A stretch of DNA of 64,000 nucleotides from Panaeolus papilionaceus. Taxonomy: Eukaryota > Basidiomycota > Agaricomycetes > Agaricales. The notes beneath the pieces were generated by a model, which made no database searches, was not told the origin of the DNA, and saw nothing but the letters and a program-made list of their open reading frames with translations. Positions 24,534 through 34,859 of the stretch are shown in pieces. Location of the stretch: assembly GCA_015501605.1 (NCBI GenBank), contig JADNRZ010000016.1:248001-312000 (forward strand), written 5' to 3'. Made by a program: the position numbers and the translations under genes. Every line of letters begins with the position of its first letter. The first letter of the stretch is position 1.

Positions 24534-27213
24534 ATGGGCGAAGAAATTGACGCGGAAGGAGAGAATGACGACGATGCGGAAGGGGAGGAAGCAGACGACG
24601 ATGCGGAAGGAGACGACGATGCGGAAGGGGAGGAAAAAGATGACGATGTGGAAGGGGAGGAAGAGGACAACGATTCGGAAGGGGAGGAAGAAGACGACGA
24701 TGCGGAAGGGGAGATCGATGTCGACGATGAGGAAGGGGAGGAAGAAGACGACGATGCGGAAGGGAAGGAAGAAGACGACAATGAGATCGATGTCGACGAT
24801 TCGGAAGGGGAGGAAGAAGACGACGATGCGGAAGGGAAGAACGATGTCGACGATGAGGAAGGTGGGGACGACAACGACAATGCGAAAGGGGAGGAAGACT
24901 ACGACGAGGATGACGAGGAAGGGGAAGAATCCAAAGAGAGTTTGAAGGGCAAAGCAGACAAGGGAAAGCGTAGGGTCAATCCCTTTATAGACGATGAGGC
25001 TGCAGGAGGGGAGACATCGGATGATGAAGACGATAACGTTGATTCTAACGTCTTTGTCGACGACGATCAAGATGAAGATTTACCTGAAAACCACCTTGGT
25101 ATGTTGTTTTATAGATACGCTTGCTCTGGTCCTGATACACAAGTTTTAGAAATTCATGCGCAGTTTCTACAAACCGAAGATAGCGAAGCTCGTCTGTACT
25201 GCTGGGATAGGTTGCTAGACAGGGCATATGAACGAGTGAGGGGTGGTGAACCTTGGAGGTCTGCTCTGGATTATGATGATGGTAATGACGACGAGTACAT
25301 CATATCCACCACAGACTTGCTCTGGGTTGTACCCTGTAAGGTATGTTTTTCAGCCTCTTATTTCAATTTTATTGCTAACTAGTTCATCTCATCGAAAACT
25401 ACAGGCAGGTCATGAAGAGGAAGCCGTCGTCACCATATTCTACCGTGCCACCAACCCATCGTCGCCCAACTCCGCAGGGCCATCGGCTATGTTCAATCCT
25501 TCACATCCTGGCCGAATATATGTCGAGGCTCGGAGTGAGGGACTCGCCAGAGCTACTGTAGATGGAATCCCTACTTTATCACCTTCACGGTTACGGGTGG
25601 TGCCGCATGGAGAACGTTGGCGGTGTCTTTCTCATTCTCCTAGACGTATCCCACTTTGGGTTCGTATCCGTGATTCTAGGCGTAAATGGAGAGCTGTCAA
25701 TGGGAGCGTTGGTATCGTCGTGCCCGATCTCAATAGCGACGACCAAGAGGAGGTTTGGAACGTTATTGTTGCACACAAAGACCCCATGGAAGCGTCAGCA
25801 CCCTGGTCATGGCAGTCGGTTAATTTCAACGATATTCGTTTCACAATCAAGCTAGACGAGCTACCGACAGTCAAGGACATCCAGCGATTTTCAGGATGCG
25901 ACCTTGTCAACGAATACACACTCAGTGTGCTCTTTGAGCGCATTTACCGCACCAATATACGTCCAGGGGCCCGTGTCATTGTCACCACCGGAGAGTTTGT
26001 GGGGATGATCGGAGAAGTGGTCATGTCGTTGGGTACAACGGCTGAACTCAGATTTGAAGACGGTACATTAGAGCCTGTGCTACTCCGTGACCTACGTCGG
26101 AATTTTGTGGTTGGTGACCAGGCGGTCATTTCTACCCTACCGTGGAGGGGGATTACGGGCTGGGTGATCAACGTTGAAGTAAAGCACATCACCATCTGGT
26201 CGGAATCACTGCAGAACGAGGTATGGTTACTCTTACTTTTTTTTAATCGCACACTCATAATTTATGCCAATAGTATCGAGTAGCTGCTATTGAAGCAGAG
26301 TTCTTCACGCCTTCCTTCCGACATATCGCCTCCCTACCCCCAAGAATTAAACATCGGAACGTCACGGAGTTCAACATATATGAGCGCTTCAAGGGCAGGA
26401 TGGTGTACATTACGGGCCGCCACCCCCGCAAAGGCCAACGAGGACATATCAAAGACGCCCATCCTGATGGACGATTCTGGATTCAAATGGAATCCATGTT
26501 GCAGAGAAATGAACCAACTATCTTCAAGCACTCCGATATATCTTTAATGTAAGTTGTCTATAAACTCTCTAACCGGCTAGACTCAACATCTAATTGCTCA
26601 ATGCAGCGAAGAGATAACGGAGAATTTGCTTCCGATACCTCAAAATCGTTCCAGTGTTGCATATTCAAAACCGATCAAGGCACCATTCATATCCCCAGAC
26701 TCACAAACGGCGTCCAAGAGTGCAACCGATACCAATGACAGTGGACCCAGCGGCTCACAGAGTCCACGCTCACAGATTAAAGACCTCCCTGTCGTTGATA
26801 GTTCAACCACCTTCCCCGAAACGGATCCAATAGAGCCAGCTTCAAATGTTGATCCTTACTGGCTTGTTGAAGCATGCTTCTCGCACAGGATCAAGCTTGC
26901 TCATGTCCATGATCCGAATCACATCGTCCAACTTCTTGGGAGGGGTTCAGCACCTGGGCACATCCAGGTGCGCGATCGTATGGTGGTGCAGGAGATTCCA
27001 TCACACACTTTGACTGCGTTACCGCCAAGTCGTAAAGACGATGTCGTTGTTGTCCTCTCTGGTGAACATGTAGGAAAAATGTATAAAGTAGTTGAGGTTT
27101 TTGAGTCTGTTTCACAGGTCAGGAAGCCGGGACGAGTTCTACGCAAAGGAGAAGTCAACCCCACGTTTCCTAATGACGTGTTAGTGCAGGCGTTTGGACC
27201 CTTCAAAAAGTAG
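24534..27213 (+). CDS. Spt5-like NGN/KOW transcription-elongation-type protein carried by the transposon
   Basis: 834 aa from exons 24534-25340, 25405-26220, 26274-26548 and 26607-27213. Residues 1-130 are an extremely acidic tandem repeat (unit EDDDAEGEE, ~24 bp). Then come NVFVDDDQDEDLPENHLG, an NGN-like stretch (GRIYVEARSEGLARATVDGI, near residue 305) and WVRIRDSRRKWRAVNGSVGIVV (KOW1-like). IRPGARVIVTTGEFVGMIGE and FVVGDQAVISTLPWRGITGW are further KOW modules, with another near the C-terminus (DDVVVVLSGEHVGKMYKVVE). This order (acidic, NGN, several KOWs) is that of Spt5, which forms DSIF with Spt4 and clamps RNA polymerase II. It is shorter than host Spt5 (usually about 1000 aa or more) and lacks a repeated C-terminal region. 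Being inside the inverted repeats, it is element cargo rather than the host gene. An additional 5' exon cannot be excluded. Confidence 0.82.
24560..24920 (+). repeat. Tandem GAAGACGACGATGCGGAAGGGGAG repeat (acidic coding minisatellite)
   Basis: About a dozen imperfect copies of a ~24-bp unit encode DDDAEGEE-type peptides. Because the unit length is a multiple of three, long open frames also appear in two other frames (basic TTMRKGRKK and minus-strand SSSPSASSS or LPFRIVVFF), which are artefacts. Confidence 0.85.
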
Positions 27214-27437
27214 TAAACACAGTACACTTCCATTTAGTTAATTTAAATTTATTATAATGTCGAGACGCTTGTAGACCTTTTTTCTTTTTTATTATTATTA
27301 TATGTGCAATATGTAGTTTTAATTTAAGACCACATGTAAGCTATTGGAAAACTAACGACTTGAACAGCTCGGCACCTCTAACAAAGCTCTATCGACTATC
27401 TGAAGCAATCTACCAAAAGTGTACGTACTAAGTCTAT

Positions 27438-28400
27438 CTAATGGAATGCCGACTTGATCTCATTTTCCGTCTCTTTATATAGGTCATCCTCGATGTCAAG
27501 TCCAGCCATGCGAATACGCAATTCCGTCAGGGCTAGCCTTCGGCAGGCGTTAGGGTTGATAGAATTTTCAGCTAAGACCGATTGACATTGCTTCAAGGGA
27601 AGGGGATGGTCAGGGTGGAATACCTGCTCCATGACGTGCATACGCCAATCGTTTCTCCAACGCAGAGTGCACGACACATGGTTTCTGCACTCCTCGTGCT
27701 GAGGCATGCTATCAGGGACAGCTGCATATCGACGCTGGACCTCGTCCAACCGGATTCGTAGCTTCATGATAGGTTCGTAAACCGACGACTCCTCAAACTT
27801 CCAATCTAACAGTGGTACTTTGACAGCCAGGGCGATAAGCTCTCCAACCATGTTCCACCTCCGATAACCCGTCGCCAACCTCAGCATAAAAAACGGGTTC
27901 CCTAAAAGCTTCCAGATCCCGTCAAAGCAGAACTTCTCAGCCTCAACCATATCCCATTGGTCCGCAAGGTGAAGCATGCCAAGCAGATCCCCCTCAGTGT
28001 AACTACGACCATTTGGTAGGCTCAATGCATGCGTGAGTGTTCATACCCCCTTGAAGAGAAAATTCAACAACTTACTCGGCGCCATATCGAATCCACAGTG
28101 CCAATGGTGCAAAGTCGCGACGCTTAATATTGTGCAGGACAATAGGATTGCTGGTCGTTCCTTCTTGCGCAGAGCCAATATTGGGCGAGTTGAAAAACAT
28201 GCCTCGGAAGACATTCGAAAATTTGGACATCTCGTTGATTGACAACCAAAACCGAGTGCCTTCAACCTTTCGCCGATGTGAGTAGCGATAGTGAGCATAA
28301 TAACATGTGCACTTACCATAACAACAATGCCAGTACTTGTCGCTGCCGTCAAGTTGCTGGTTGCTGAAGAGGAAACAGTGGTCTGGCCGACGTTTGACAT
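27438..28400 (-). CDS. BTB/POZ-like protein 1 of the transposon
   Basis: 285 aa from exons 28400-28317, 28266-28076 and 28020-27438. ATG 28400 gives MSNVGQTTVSSSATS, and the first intron joins TGIVVM to VEGTRFWLSINEMSKFSNVF. That matches the BTB core of agaricomycete proteins (G-x-I-x-x-x-VEGT-x-F-x-V-x-x-x-x-L-x-x-x-S-x-V-F). The second half (GDLLGMLHLADQWDMVEAEK, IWKLLGNPFFMLRLATGYRR) is the usual post-BTB helical region. BTB proteins often act as Cullin3 adaptors or transcription cofactors. The gene is convergent with the Spt5-like gene and head-to-tail with BTB-2. Confidence 0.72.
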
Positions 28401-28558
28401 GGATTCGAAGGTGTCGATGTAGCGGATGATGTCTCAACACAGGTCGCACGAATTTAGGAGGATTCAAGCTCTTGAGGGGCGTAAGTGAAGCGCAAACCAA
28501 TTTATATTCGAGTCATACTGAAATTAATTTATATAGGACATGCGATAACCTACAACTG

Positions 28559-29817
28559 TCATTGTCCACCCTGCTGAATAATCCTCTCGATCTTCTCCTT
28601 CAACTTTCGCAACACGTAGTCCTCCTTTCCCCATCTCGTCTCCCAGTCCGGATGATTCACAAGATCTACCCTCATATGTTCCCTGCATCCCCGATTCATC
28701 AAGTTCTCCTTAGCCATCGCCTCAACAAATGAATCACGAGCATCAACTGCAGGCTCCTGACCCTCCAGGAGAGGCTTCGTAATGTGGACCCTCCAAAGAT
28801 AAAAACACTTATCCACGCACACACTGTGCGTGTGTGTTCTATCATCTATCTTGGGTATAGTGGGGAAATGCGCTGCGATCGCTGCCCTTTGTACCATGAT
28901 GGCGTCGCGTGCGAAGGTCACTGCACGGTAAACCTCATAGGTCAAGCGCCTGAGTTCGGAAGGGGATTTATTGATGGGTTGGAAAACGAGGGATCTTAGC
29001 GTACGAATAGTCAGAAGGTTCTTATCCTTGAATCTCACTGCAGCATACAGCCGGAATGCAGGAGTCTGGCCAGGCAATCCTAGCAGACGGTAGAATTGCT
29101 CCTCAATAGAGGTAAGCTCCCACCTCTGTGCCAGTCTAACAAACTGCATGATCTCATCCTTGCTGTAGGCTTTCCCTTTGAACCGAGACGCACCCCACTC
29201 CCTGGCTCTGAGCATTAGTGCGTGTGTTTAAATATCAAGTTTTTGAGGTGTACTAACCTTTGGACATGTAGAACACCTACAAAAGCGTTCATGTCTGCCT
29301 TGCTAACGCCATCGACGAGAATGGGACATTCCTGGGAGACACCCGGTTTGTCAACATTCTGAACCGTCTGTGCGGTAGACTCCGATTGGGCGGATAGCGC
29401 CTCAAGGTGCTCCTTGGAGTTTTGGTATAGCTTTTCCATGTAGGCAGACTGTGAGACGTAGCGGCTGATCTCCAACGAAAAAACAACATCCTCTACCTGA
29501 GTATGTCCGGTATGAGCATTATTCAAATAATTATGAATCGTACTGACCTGAAACCAGGCATCTAATGGCATTCGGGAGAGCAAATCTTCCCAGCCAGAGG
29601 TCTCTTCATTGGGGGTCAAATCAAGCGTGTACATTTCATTGTCGACGGCCATTGGGACGGAACCATCTGGATTCGGTGAATGGGGTTCTGTTGGGTTGTC
29701 CGCATGCTCCTTGTCATTGTTGTTTTCAACGAGCATGTTGTGCACAACAGGTGGCGATGAAGATGGGGATGAGCTAGGAGAATGCAAAATTTCGAATTGA
29801 GTGTTAGATAGTGCCAT
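28559..29817 (-). CDS. BTB/POZ-like protein 2 of the transposon
   Basis: 385 aa from exons 29817-29548, 29496-29258 and 29207-28559. An N-terminal low-complexity acidic/Ser stretch is followed by a degenerate BTB core (VEDVVFSLEISRYVSQSAYM; CPILVDGVSKADMNAFVGVL). The C-terminal region (KDEIMQFVRLAQRWELTSIE, LLGLPGQTPAFRLYAAVRFK) parallels that of BTB-1. The two are diverged relatives, probably an old tandem duplication. The BTB core is weaker than in BTB-1. Confidence 0.65.
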
Positions 29818-30019
29818 AGTACTACGTTCTTGCGATTCCTAGTAGATGGTTTATATGTGCTACTGCAATACCGAGATTCATCCGTTGTCCATCCTATCTG
29901 TTCCGCTAGTCAGTAATCAGTATATAATTCCATTAATAGTCTTCTATCTTCCTGAGGTATGTCAGGGAAACGCATATAAGCTCTTGACTGACAACGATCT
30001 GTTATAGCCCCTGCTCAGG

Positions 30020-32093
30020 ATGGTCTTCCCACCTCTTCCTAAACGAAATATATCTTGGCCATCTCCAGTTATCATCGCAGCAGGACAAATTTACAATGCC
30101 TACTGTAGTACGAGCCGCCTAATCGAGTCTGGAAACCACAATCATCACCGGATTACTGCGCACAAAAATATCCTGTACAACCAAATCAAACCCCTTATCG
30201 CATCGATATCAGTCCAAGAGCCTGATTTAACTGACTGGGTCTCAGATGTGTGTGATATCGTGTACGATCTGCACAGGGAACTGGAGCGTGCTGAGGCTAG
30301 TTCACAGTGAGTACAATTATTTTCAATAGCTGACCGCCGTTTACTCATCTGCACTCTCACATCTAAATTTCAGACCAGGGACGTCATCTTTCCCTGTTAA
30401 CCCATTTGTTCTCGTTTACACTGGACGTCCTGGAAGGCCAGCCAAGCGTATTAATCAGGACGCGCTTGAATGGGCGTCAAGGAGCAATCTAACGTTCTCC
30501 CAGATTGCAAAACTCTTTGGCGTCCATCGGAACCACCTTCGTACTCAAATGAAGGCCGCTGGTCTCTCGACATCGCGATTCACCGATCTAAATGATGACA
30601 ACCTCGATAGTGTTGTACATGAAGCACTTTCCGCTCGACCAGATACAGGGATCGCTTATCTGACTGGTTATCTACGATCTCATCACAAACTTCGTATTCA
30701 ACGTGCAAGGATCCGAGCTGCTGTGCGTAATGTGGACGCTGTAGGAGCAACACTCAGGCAACAAGCTGCATCCAAGAAGCCCCGAGGACACTATCATGTC
30801 TCAAGGCCACATGCTTTGTGGCATATCGACGGCCATCACAAACTCATTAAATGGGGATTTGTTATTCATGGTATCATTGACGGTTACTCTCGAAAGGTCA
30901 GTTAGCAGACATTTTACACTTCTTTAATGTCTCATGTCTTTATCGCAGATAATTGGGCTCAGGGCCAGCACATCTAATTCGGCAGACACAGTGTTGAGCA
31001 TGTTTCTTGACTCTATTTGGGAACATGGCATCCCCTCTCGGGTTCGGGGAGATCGAGGAGGGGAGAACCGCGATGTATCAATTACCATGATTAGATTTCG
31101 TGGACGGAATCGCGGCAGCTTTTTATGGGGACCCAGCGTTCACAACACGCCAATCGAGCGGCTATGGGTTGAGCTAGGGCGTCGGTTCTGTCGGGCCTGG
31201 AGGGTTTTCTTCCTTCGTCTGGCTCGTCTTCATCATCTCGACAAAGAAAACCCTCTCCATCGTTGGCTGCTTGATTACTTATTCCTTGACATGATCAACG
31301 AGGACGCCAGGAGATTTGTAGAGGAATGGAATGCGCATCCAATGCGTAATAGAGGTAATAAGTGCCCAAACGTAATTTCATTTCTCCTCCAAATTCACCA
31401 GACAATCCGATGCTAAATTTAATGAAACAGGATCTCGAAGTCGAAGGGATGATCAAGTATGGTGTTTACGATAACTCTACAGGGTCATTCACATTTGGCG
31501 ATGAGTGCGATGGCCTATCTGTGGACGAAATACATCAATTTTACCAGTATAAGAAAGAGAGCGTGGGTAGCGGAGATGAGGCACAGTCGGATGACGAGGA
31601 GCTAGAAAACGACATCACTAACAAAGCCGACACCGACTCAGACGATGAACCCTCAGACGAAGAAGAAACATGGCCATACAGTGATGAAGAGCTTGAAGAC
31701 CATGACCACTGCATGAGCGCAATGGACGACGACAACGAGATCCAAGACAGTGACGATGAAGCAGGATACGACATCAACCCTGCCAAGGATGTCGACCCCA
31801 ACATCAATCATGAGGCTGTTGATGTTCCGCGAGGTAATTGTCCCTTCAGCGATGCAGCACTCGCCGTTTTTAAGACGTGTATTGAGAGCATTTACCAAGA
31901 AGGACATATTCCGCATGGATATAATGTTCGTGCGGAAGAATGGGAGGATGGCTATTATTCGGAAACTGAAGATCTACCAATTGGGGGATCGCAGAAAATT
32001 AAAACTGTGCAGCTGCCCAACCACATTTGGTTACCTAGGTCTCGATTATGGGTGCAGGCGTTATGTTTATTACAAACATCTGAAATCCTTTAG
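30020..32093 (+). CDS. DD34E integrase-type transposase
   Basis: 635 aa from exons 30020-30306, 30374-30896, 30949-31354 and 31402-32093. An N-terminal helical part leads to a helix-turn-helix-like region (RINQDALEWASRSNLTFSQI, AKLFGVHRNHLRTQMKAAGL). The catalytic core is an rve-type fold: HIDGHHKLIKWGFVIHG (first Asp), SRVRGDRGGENRDVS (second Asp, 56 residues later) and HNTPIERLWVE (Glu, 34 residues later). This D-56-D-34-E spacing is close to retroviral integrase. A very acidic Asp/Glu/Ser tail follows (residues about 440-560). The family with WHxDGHHKLIxWxFVIHGxIDGYSR is repeated in many agaricomycete genomes. It is presumably the enzyme that moves the 11-kb element. Confidence 0.85.
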
Positions 32094-32234
32094 ATAAGTT
32101 AATTATATTTATTCGTTGTATATATAGTTCCTGAACATGAGTGTTTCTGGCTTCCTTAGTACCAAACCCCCCTTAGGTGCTCATCCACTCATTTATATTT
32201 CTTACTACACTCGACGCTACTTCTATCTACTACG

Positions 32235-33814
32235 ATGACTGACCGCCACAAGCGCAAGGCTGCCGAAGATTCATCTCTTGAGGCCATACCTCCGCCTTCC
32301 ACGCAACCCCCTCCCAAGAAATTCCGAACAAACACTGCTGCCCCGAATTTCCCTTCCTCCCTTCGTCCTATCTTTGCGCCAGGTTCTCACTCCAAGCCCG
32401 CTAAACCTGCCACTGCGTCTACTTCAGCTCCCAAGGACGCCACGAATCCATCTGTGAAGAATGCCAAAGCAAAAGGTAAAGCGAAAGCTGAACCTCAAGT
32501 CAATAGCGAAGAGGACCACAACAGCGACAACAGCGATGACAGCGACAGCCATGCGGACAACAGCAACTCCAATTTCGCCCAGACAGCCTCTGAGTTCAAG
32601 TCGTTCCTCAAGTCCCAGATCAAGGCCGACCGTGGTGCCGCGCGAAAGGAAACCAACAACCAAGGTGGAAAAGGACCCTCTGCACGTGGCCGTGCTGATC
32701 CCTCCCCTGCTTCTACTTCTCCTACAAAGACCACGGCTGGTACAAGAGCCGTCCCGCGGCCACGAGCGCTCAAAGTGTCGGAATTTAGGGTCAAGGTCGT
32801 GATGATTTTGCCATATGGTATTACAGCGGTGCGTTCTTGCTTTCTTTGCCTCTTAATCTATTGTTTTTCTCATATACAGTCTTTCAGGCTCCTGCCGGTC
32901 AAAGGAATAGGTACAACTCACCTTTCAACATCCGCGGTAATGCCTTTTGGAGCAAAGACATCGGTTATCTTGGCTCCAAGGGGTTTTCTATTCGTGCATC
33001 CGACTCCGATGGATTTGTTTTCGACGATAATTGGTCAGAGGATCGTGTTTTCCGCGAGATCAGCTCCCTTCTCCCTGAAGCCGCTGAAAAGCTCAATCAG
33101 ACCCACAATCCTGTGAAGAATGGCCCTCGGAAATGGTTGCCATGCCTCAAAGCCTCGCATGGTGGTAAGTTTGTTGTTTCTCCAGCCGATGGACCCTACA
33201 CTGGCGCTGTGATGCGGAACATTGCTATCTCAGGCAATCAGCGTGGTGGAGAAAACGAAGGCATTATCATTGGTGAGTAATTTTCATATTTCTTTATCAA
33301 TTTCATGTTTTAACGTTATCGTCTAGTCTCAACAACCAAAATCCGCATCTCTAATGACGACGATTCAACCGACTCGGAAGATGAGCCCACTGCACCTTCA
33401 GCACAATCTTCGAGATTATCCACGACGTCTCACAAATCAGCAACGTCAGGATCATCTTCCACTCAACAACACCACTCAGCACCGTCCTCGACTCGCCAAC
33501 TTCGCTCACGGCTTCCAAAGAAGGTCGAGGTTATCTCAAGTAAGCACCCTTTCCCCTGCTGCTTTGCTTGTGTGGACGCTCATATATTTAAATCATCAGT
33601 TACTGATGACGACTCGGACACCAAGTCCTTCGGCTCTCTGGATTTGCAGGGTACTGAGCCATCATACAGTCGTGCTGGAAGTCCTGCGGGTGATCTTGAT
33701 CAGTCGTTTTCTGAACTCGGAGTTAATTTCGAGTTTGCTCATCACGATGTCAACATGCACGACTGTCAGCCAGAGCTTCCTGCCGAAGCTGACTACTGCT
33801 GGTCATCCTCTTAG
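32235..33814 (+). CDS. Unrecognised transposon cargo protein, nuclear type
   Basis: 467 aa from exons 32235-32817, 32880-33272, 33327-33539 and 33600-33814; phases agree. The N-terminal 170 residues are low complexity, with basic tracts (DRHKRKAAED, PPPKKFR, KAKGKAKAE) that look like nuclear localisation signals. The central part (FQAPAGQRNRYNSPFNIRG, WSEDRVFREISSLLPEAAEK, RKWLPCLKASHGGKFVVSPA) is the likely folded domain. The C-terminus is acidic with FGSLDLQGTEPSYSRAGSPA. I know no family for it. It follows the integrase by 140 bp in the same direction. Confidence 0.7.
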
Positions 33815-34029
33815 GTGCCTTAAGCAGATTTTTGCCTCGTTTTTGACTTCATCACATGCATTGATAACAGGCATATTCCGTAGTTTATCCTTTCGTATAA
33901 TCGTATAGAAACATTTCTCCGTAGTACAATGGTAATTACATCCAGGCCTTGCATTTACATCCCCTTTTGGGAGACTCATTCCCTGGATTCTCTTCGCTTA
34001 TCTGTCTCCTCATCTCCTCACCATCCTTA

Positions 34030-34190
34030 TCTCTCTCTCCCTTTGTCTTCGCACCGATCCTTATCCCTCTCTCTCTCCCTTTGTCTCCGCACCGATCCTT
34101 ATCCATCTCTCTCTCTTTGTCTTCACACCGATCCTTATCCCTCTCTCTCCGTTTCTTCACCAATCCTAATCTCCTCTCCCTAGTCTTCTC
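34030..34190 (+). repeat. Pyrimidine-rich ~36-bp minisatellite inside the element
   Basis: About four imperfect copies of CACCGATCCTTATCCCTCTCTCTC followed by TTTGTCTTCG (starts near 34051, 34089, 34125 and 34159). It is non-coding although open frames cross it. The remaining sequence to 34530 shows nothing further. Confidence 0.75.
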
Positions 34191-34529
34191 ACCACCCCTT
34201 TACCATATACCCAAACTCGCCCCCTCTCTATTGTTACATACACCTTCTTCGACTTAAGTGTTATGTCGTAGTAGATTTTCTTGGTGCTTTTTATCAATAG
34301 ATCATAATTTTCGTTGTAAAATGACTTCGGGTGTGATGAGTGTGACTGGAGTCATGTAACTGTGAGCAGTGACAATCAATTAATATTCCTTATATTACTT
34401 ATCTATACCTTCAAAGTCCGACGTTTGTGCCGTGAAAGCCGTTTTCAGACTCCGACGGCATAATCTTTTTGTAGCCTTTTATCAAAGTAGTAACGAAACT
34501 TTTGAAATATTGACCTTCTATTCTTTACA

Positions 34530-34757
34530 ATGTAAACATTAAAAGATGTTTGACATGTTCATACCCTGCTGCATTAAGCGCTCAAAAATGTTTGCAAACT
34601 TGTGGTAGGCGCGCAAGGAATGTTGAAGAAGATGAACAGGTTATGAAAGATGTTCAATGTTCAATGTAAGCGCCGAAAAGATGTTTGGACTTTGAATGTA
34701 AGCGCCCAAAAGATGTTTGCAAATTAACTTACATTTCTCAGTAGACGCCCAAAAGTG
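34530..34757 (-). repeat. Right subterminal repeat array
   Basis: Mirror of the left array: AAGCGCTCAAAAATGTTT, AAGCGCCGAAAAGATGTTT, AAGCGCCCAAAAGATGTTT and GACGCCCAAAAGTGTTT, plus a weaker CGCGCAAGGAATGTT. Confidence 0.75.
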
Positions 34758-34853
34758 TTTAGATTCATCATGTAGTTACAAAAGTTTAGATAGACTACTA
34801 AAAATACTTGAAATGAAAGGACCAAATAATATTTGTGCAAACGGCGCACCATA
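34758..34853 (-). repeat. Right 96-bp terminal inverted repeat
   Basis: Exact reverse complement of 23612-23707. Confidence 0.9.
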
Positions 34854-34859
34854 CACGTG
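34854..34859. repeat. Right CACGTG target-site duplication
   Basis: CACGTG after the right inverted repeat, followed by AACCTTGTTCGTCTCTTCGATG. The latter aligns with the uninterrupted site near 51.75 kb (ACACCTTGTTCGTCTCTTCGATG). Confidence 0.7.

Larger units (their letters stand above)
23612..34853. mobile_element. 11,242-bp cargo-bearing DNA transposon with DD34E integrase, Spt5-like, two BTB-like and one unknown gene
   Basis: The ends 23612-23707 and 34758-34853 are perfect 96-bp inverted repeats beginning TATGGTGCGCCGTTTGCAC. Inside each arm lies an array of degenerate repeats around AAACATyTCTyGGGCGCTT. The element carries five spliced, apparently intact genes: Spt5-like (+), BTB-1 (-), BTB-2 (-), integrase (+), unknown nuclear-type (+). 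It sits inside a secreted-peptide gene with CACGTG duplicated. A retroviral-type integrase with 6-bp duplication recalls Maverick/Polinton elements, but no DNA polymerase, ATPase, protease or capsid gene is present. I cannot assign it to a named superfamily. The perfect arms suggest recent insertion. Confidence 0.85.

Noticed and set aside
24395..25070. Minus-strand and second-frame plus-strand open frames (Ser-rich, FRIVVFF-type, RKGRKKTTM-type)
   Set aside because: They are by-products of the 24-bp tandem repeat in the Spt5-like gene; only the acidic frame continues through good splice sites into NGN/KOW domains.
28072..28500. Longer minus-strand frame starting at 28500 for BTB-1
   Set aside because: It reads through the first intron. 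Starting at 28400 and splicing 28316-28267 restores the BTB core (GIVVM-VEGTRF), which the longer frame lacks.
33929..34257. Leu/Ser-rich frames in the 34-kb region
   Set aside because: They cross a pyrimidine-rich minisatellite; composition alone keeps them open.
23612..34853. Calling the 11-kb element a Maverick/Polinton or a Starship
   Set aside because: No polymerase B, packaging ATPase, protease or capsid gene for the former; no YR-type captain gene for the latter, and its long inverted repeats do not fit Starships.
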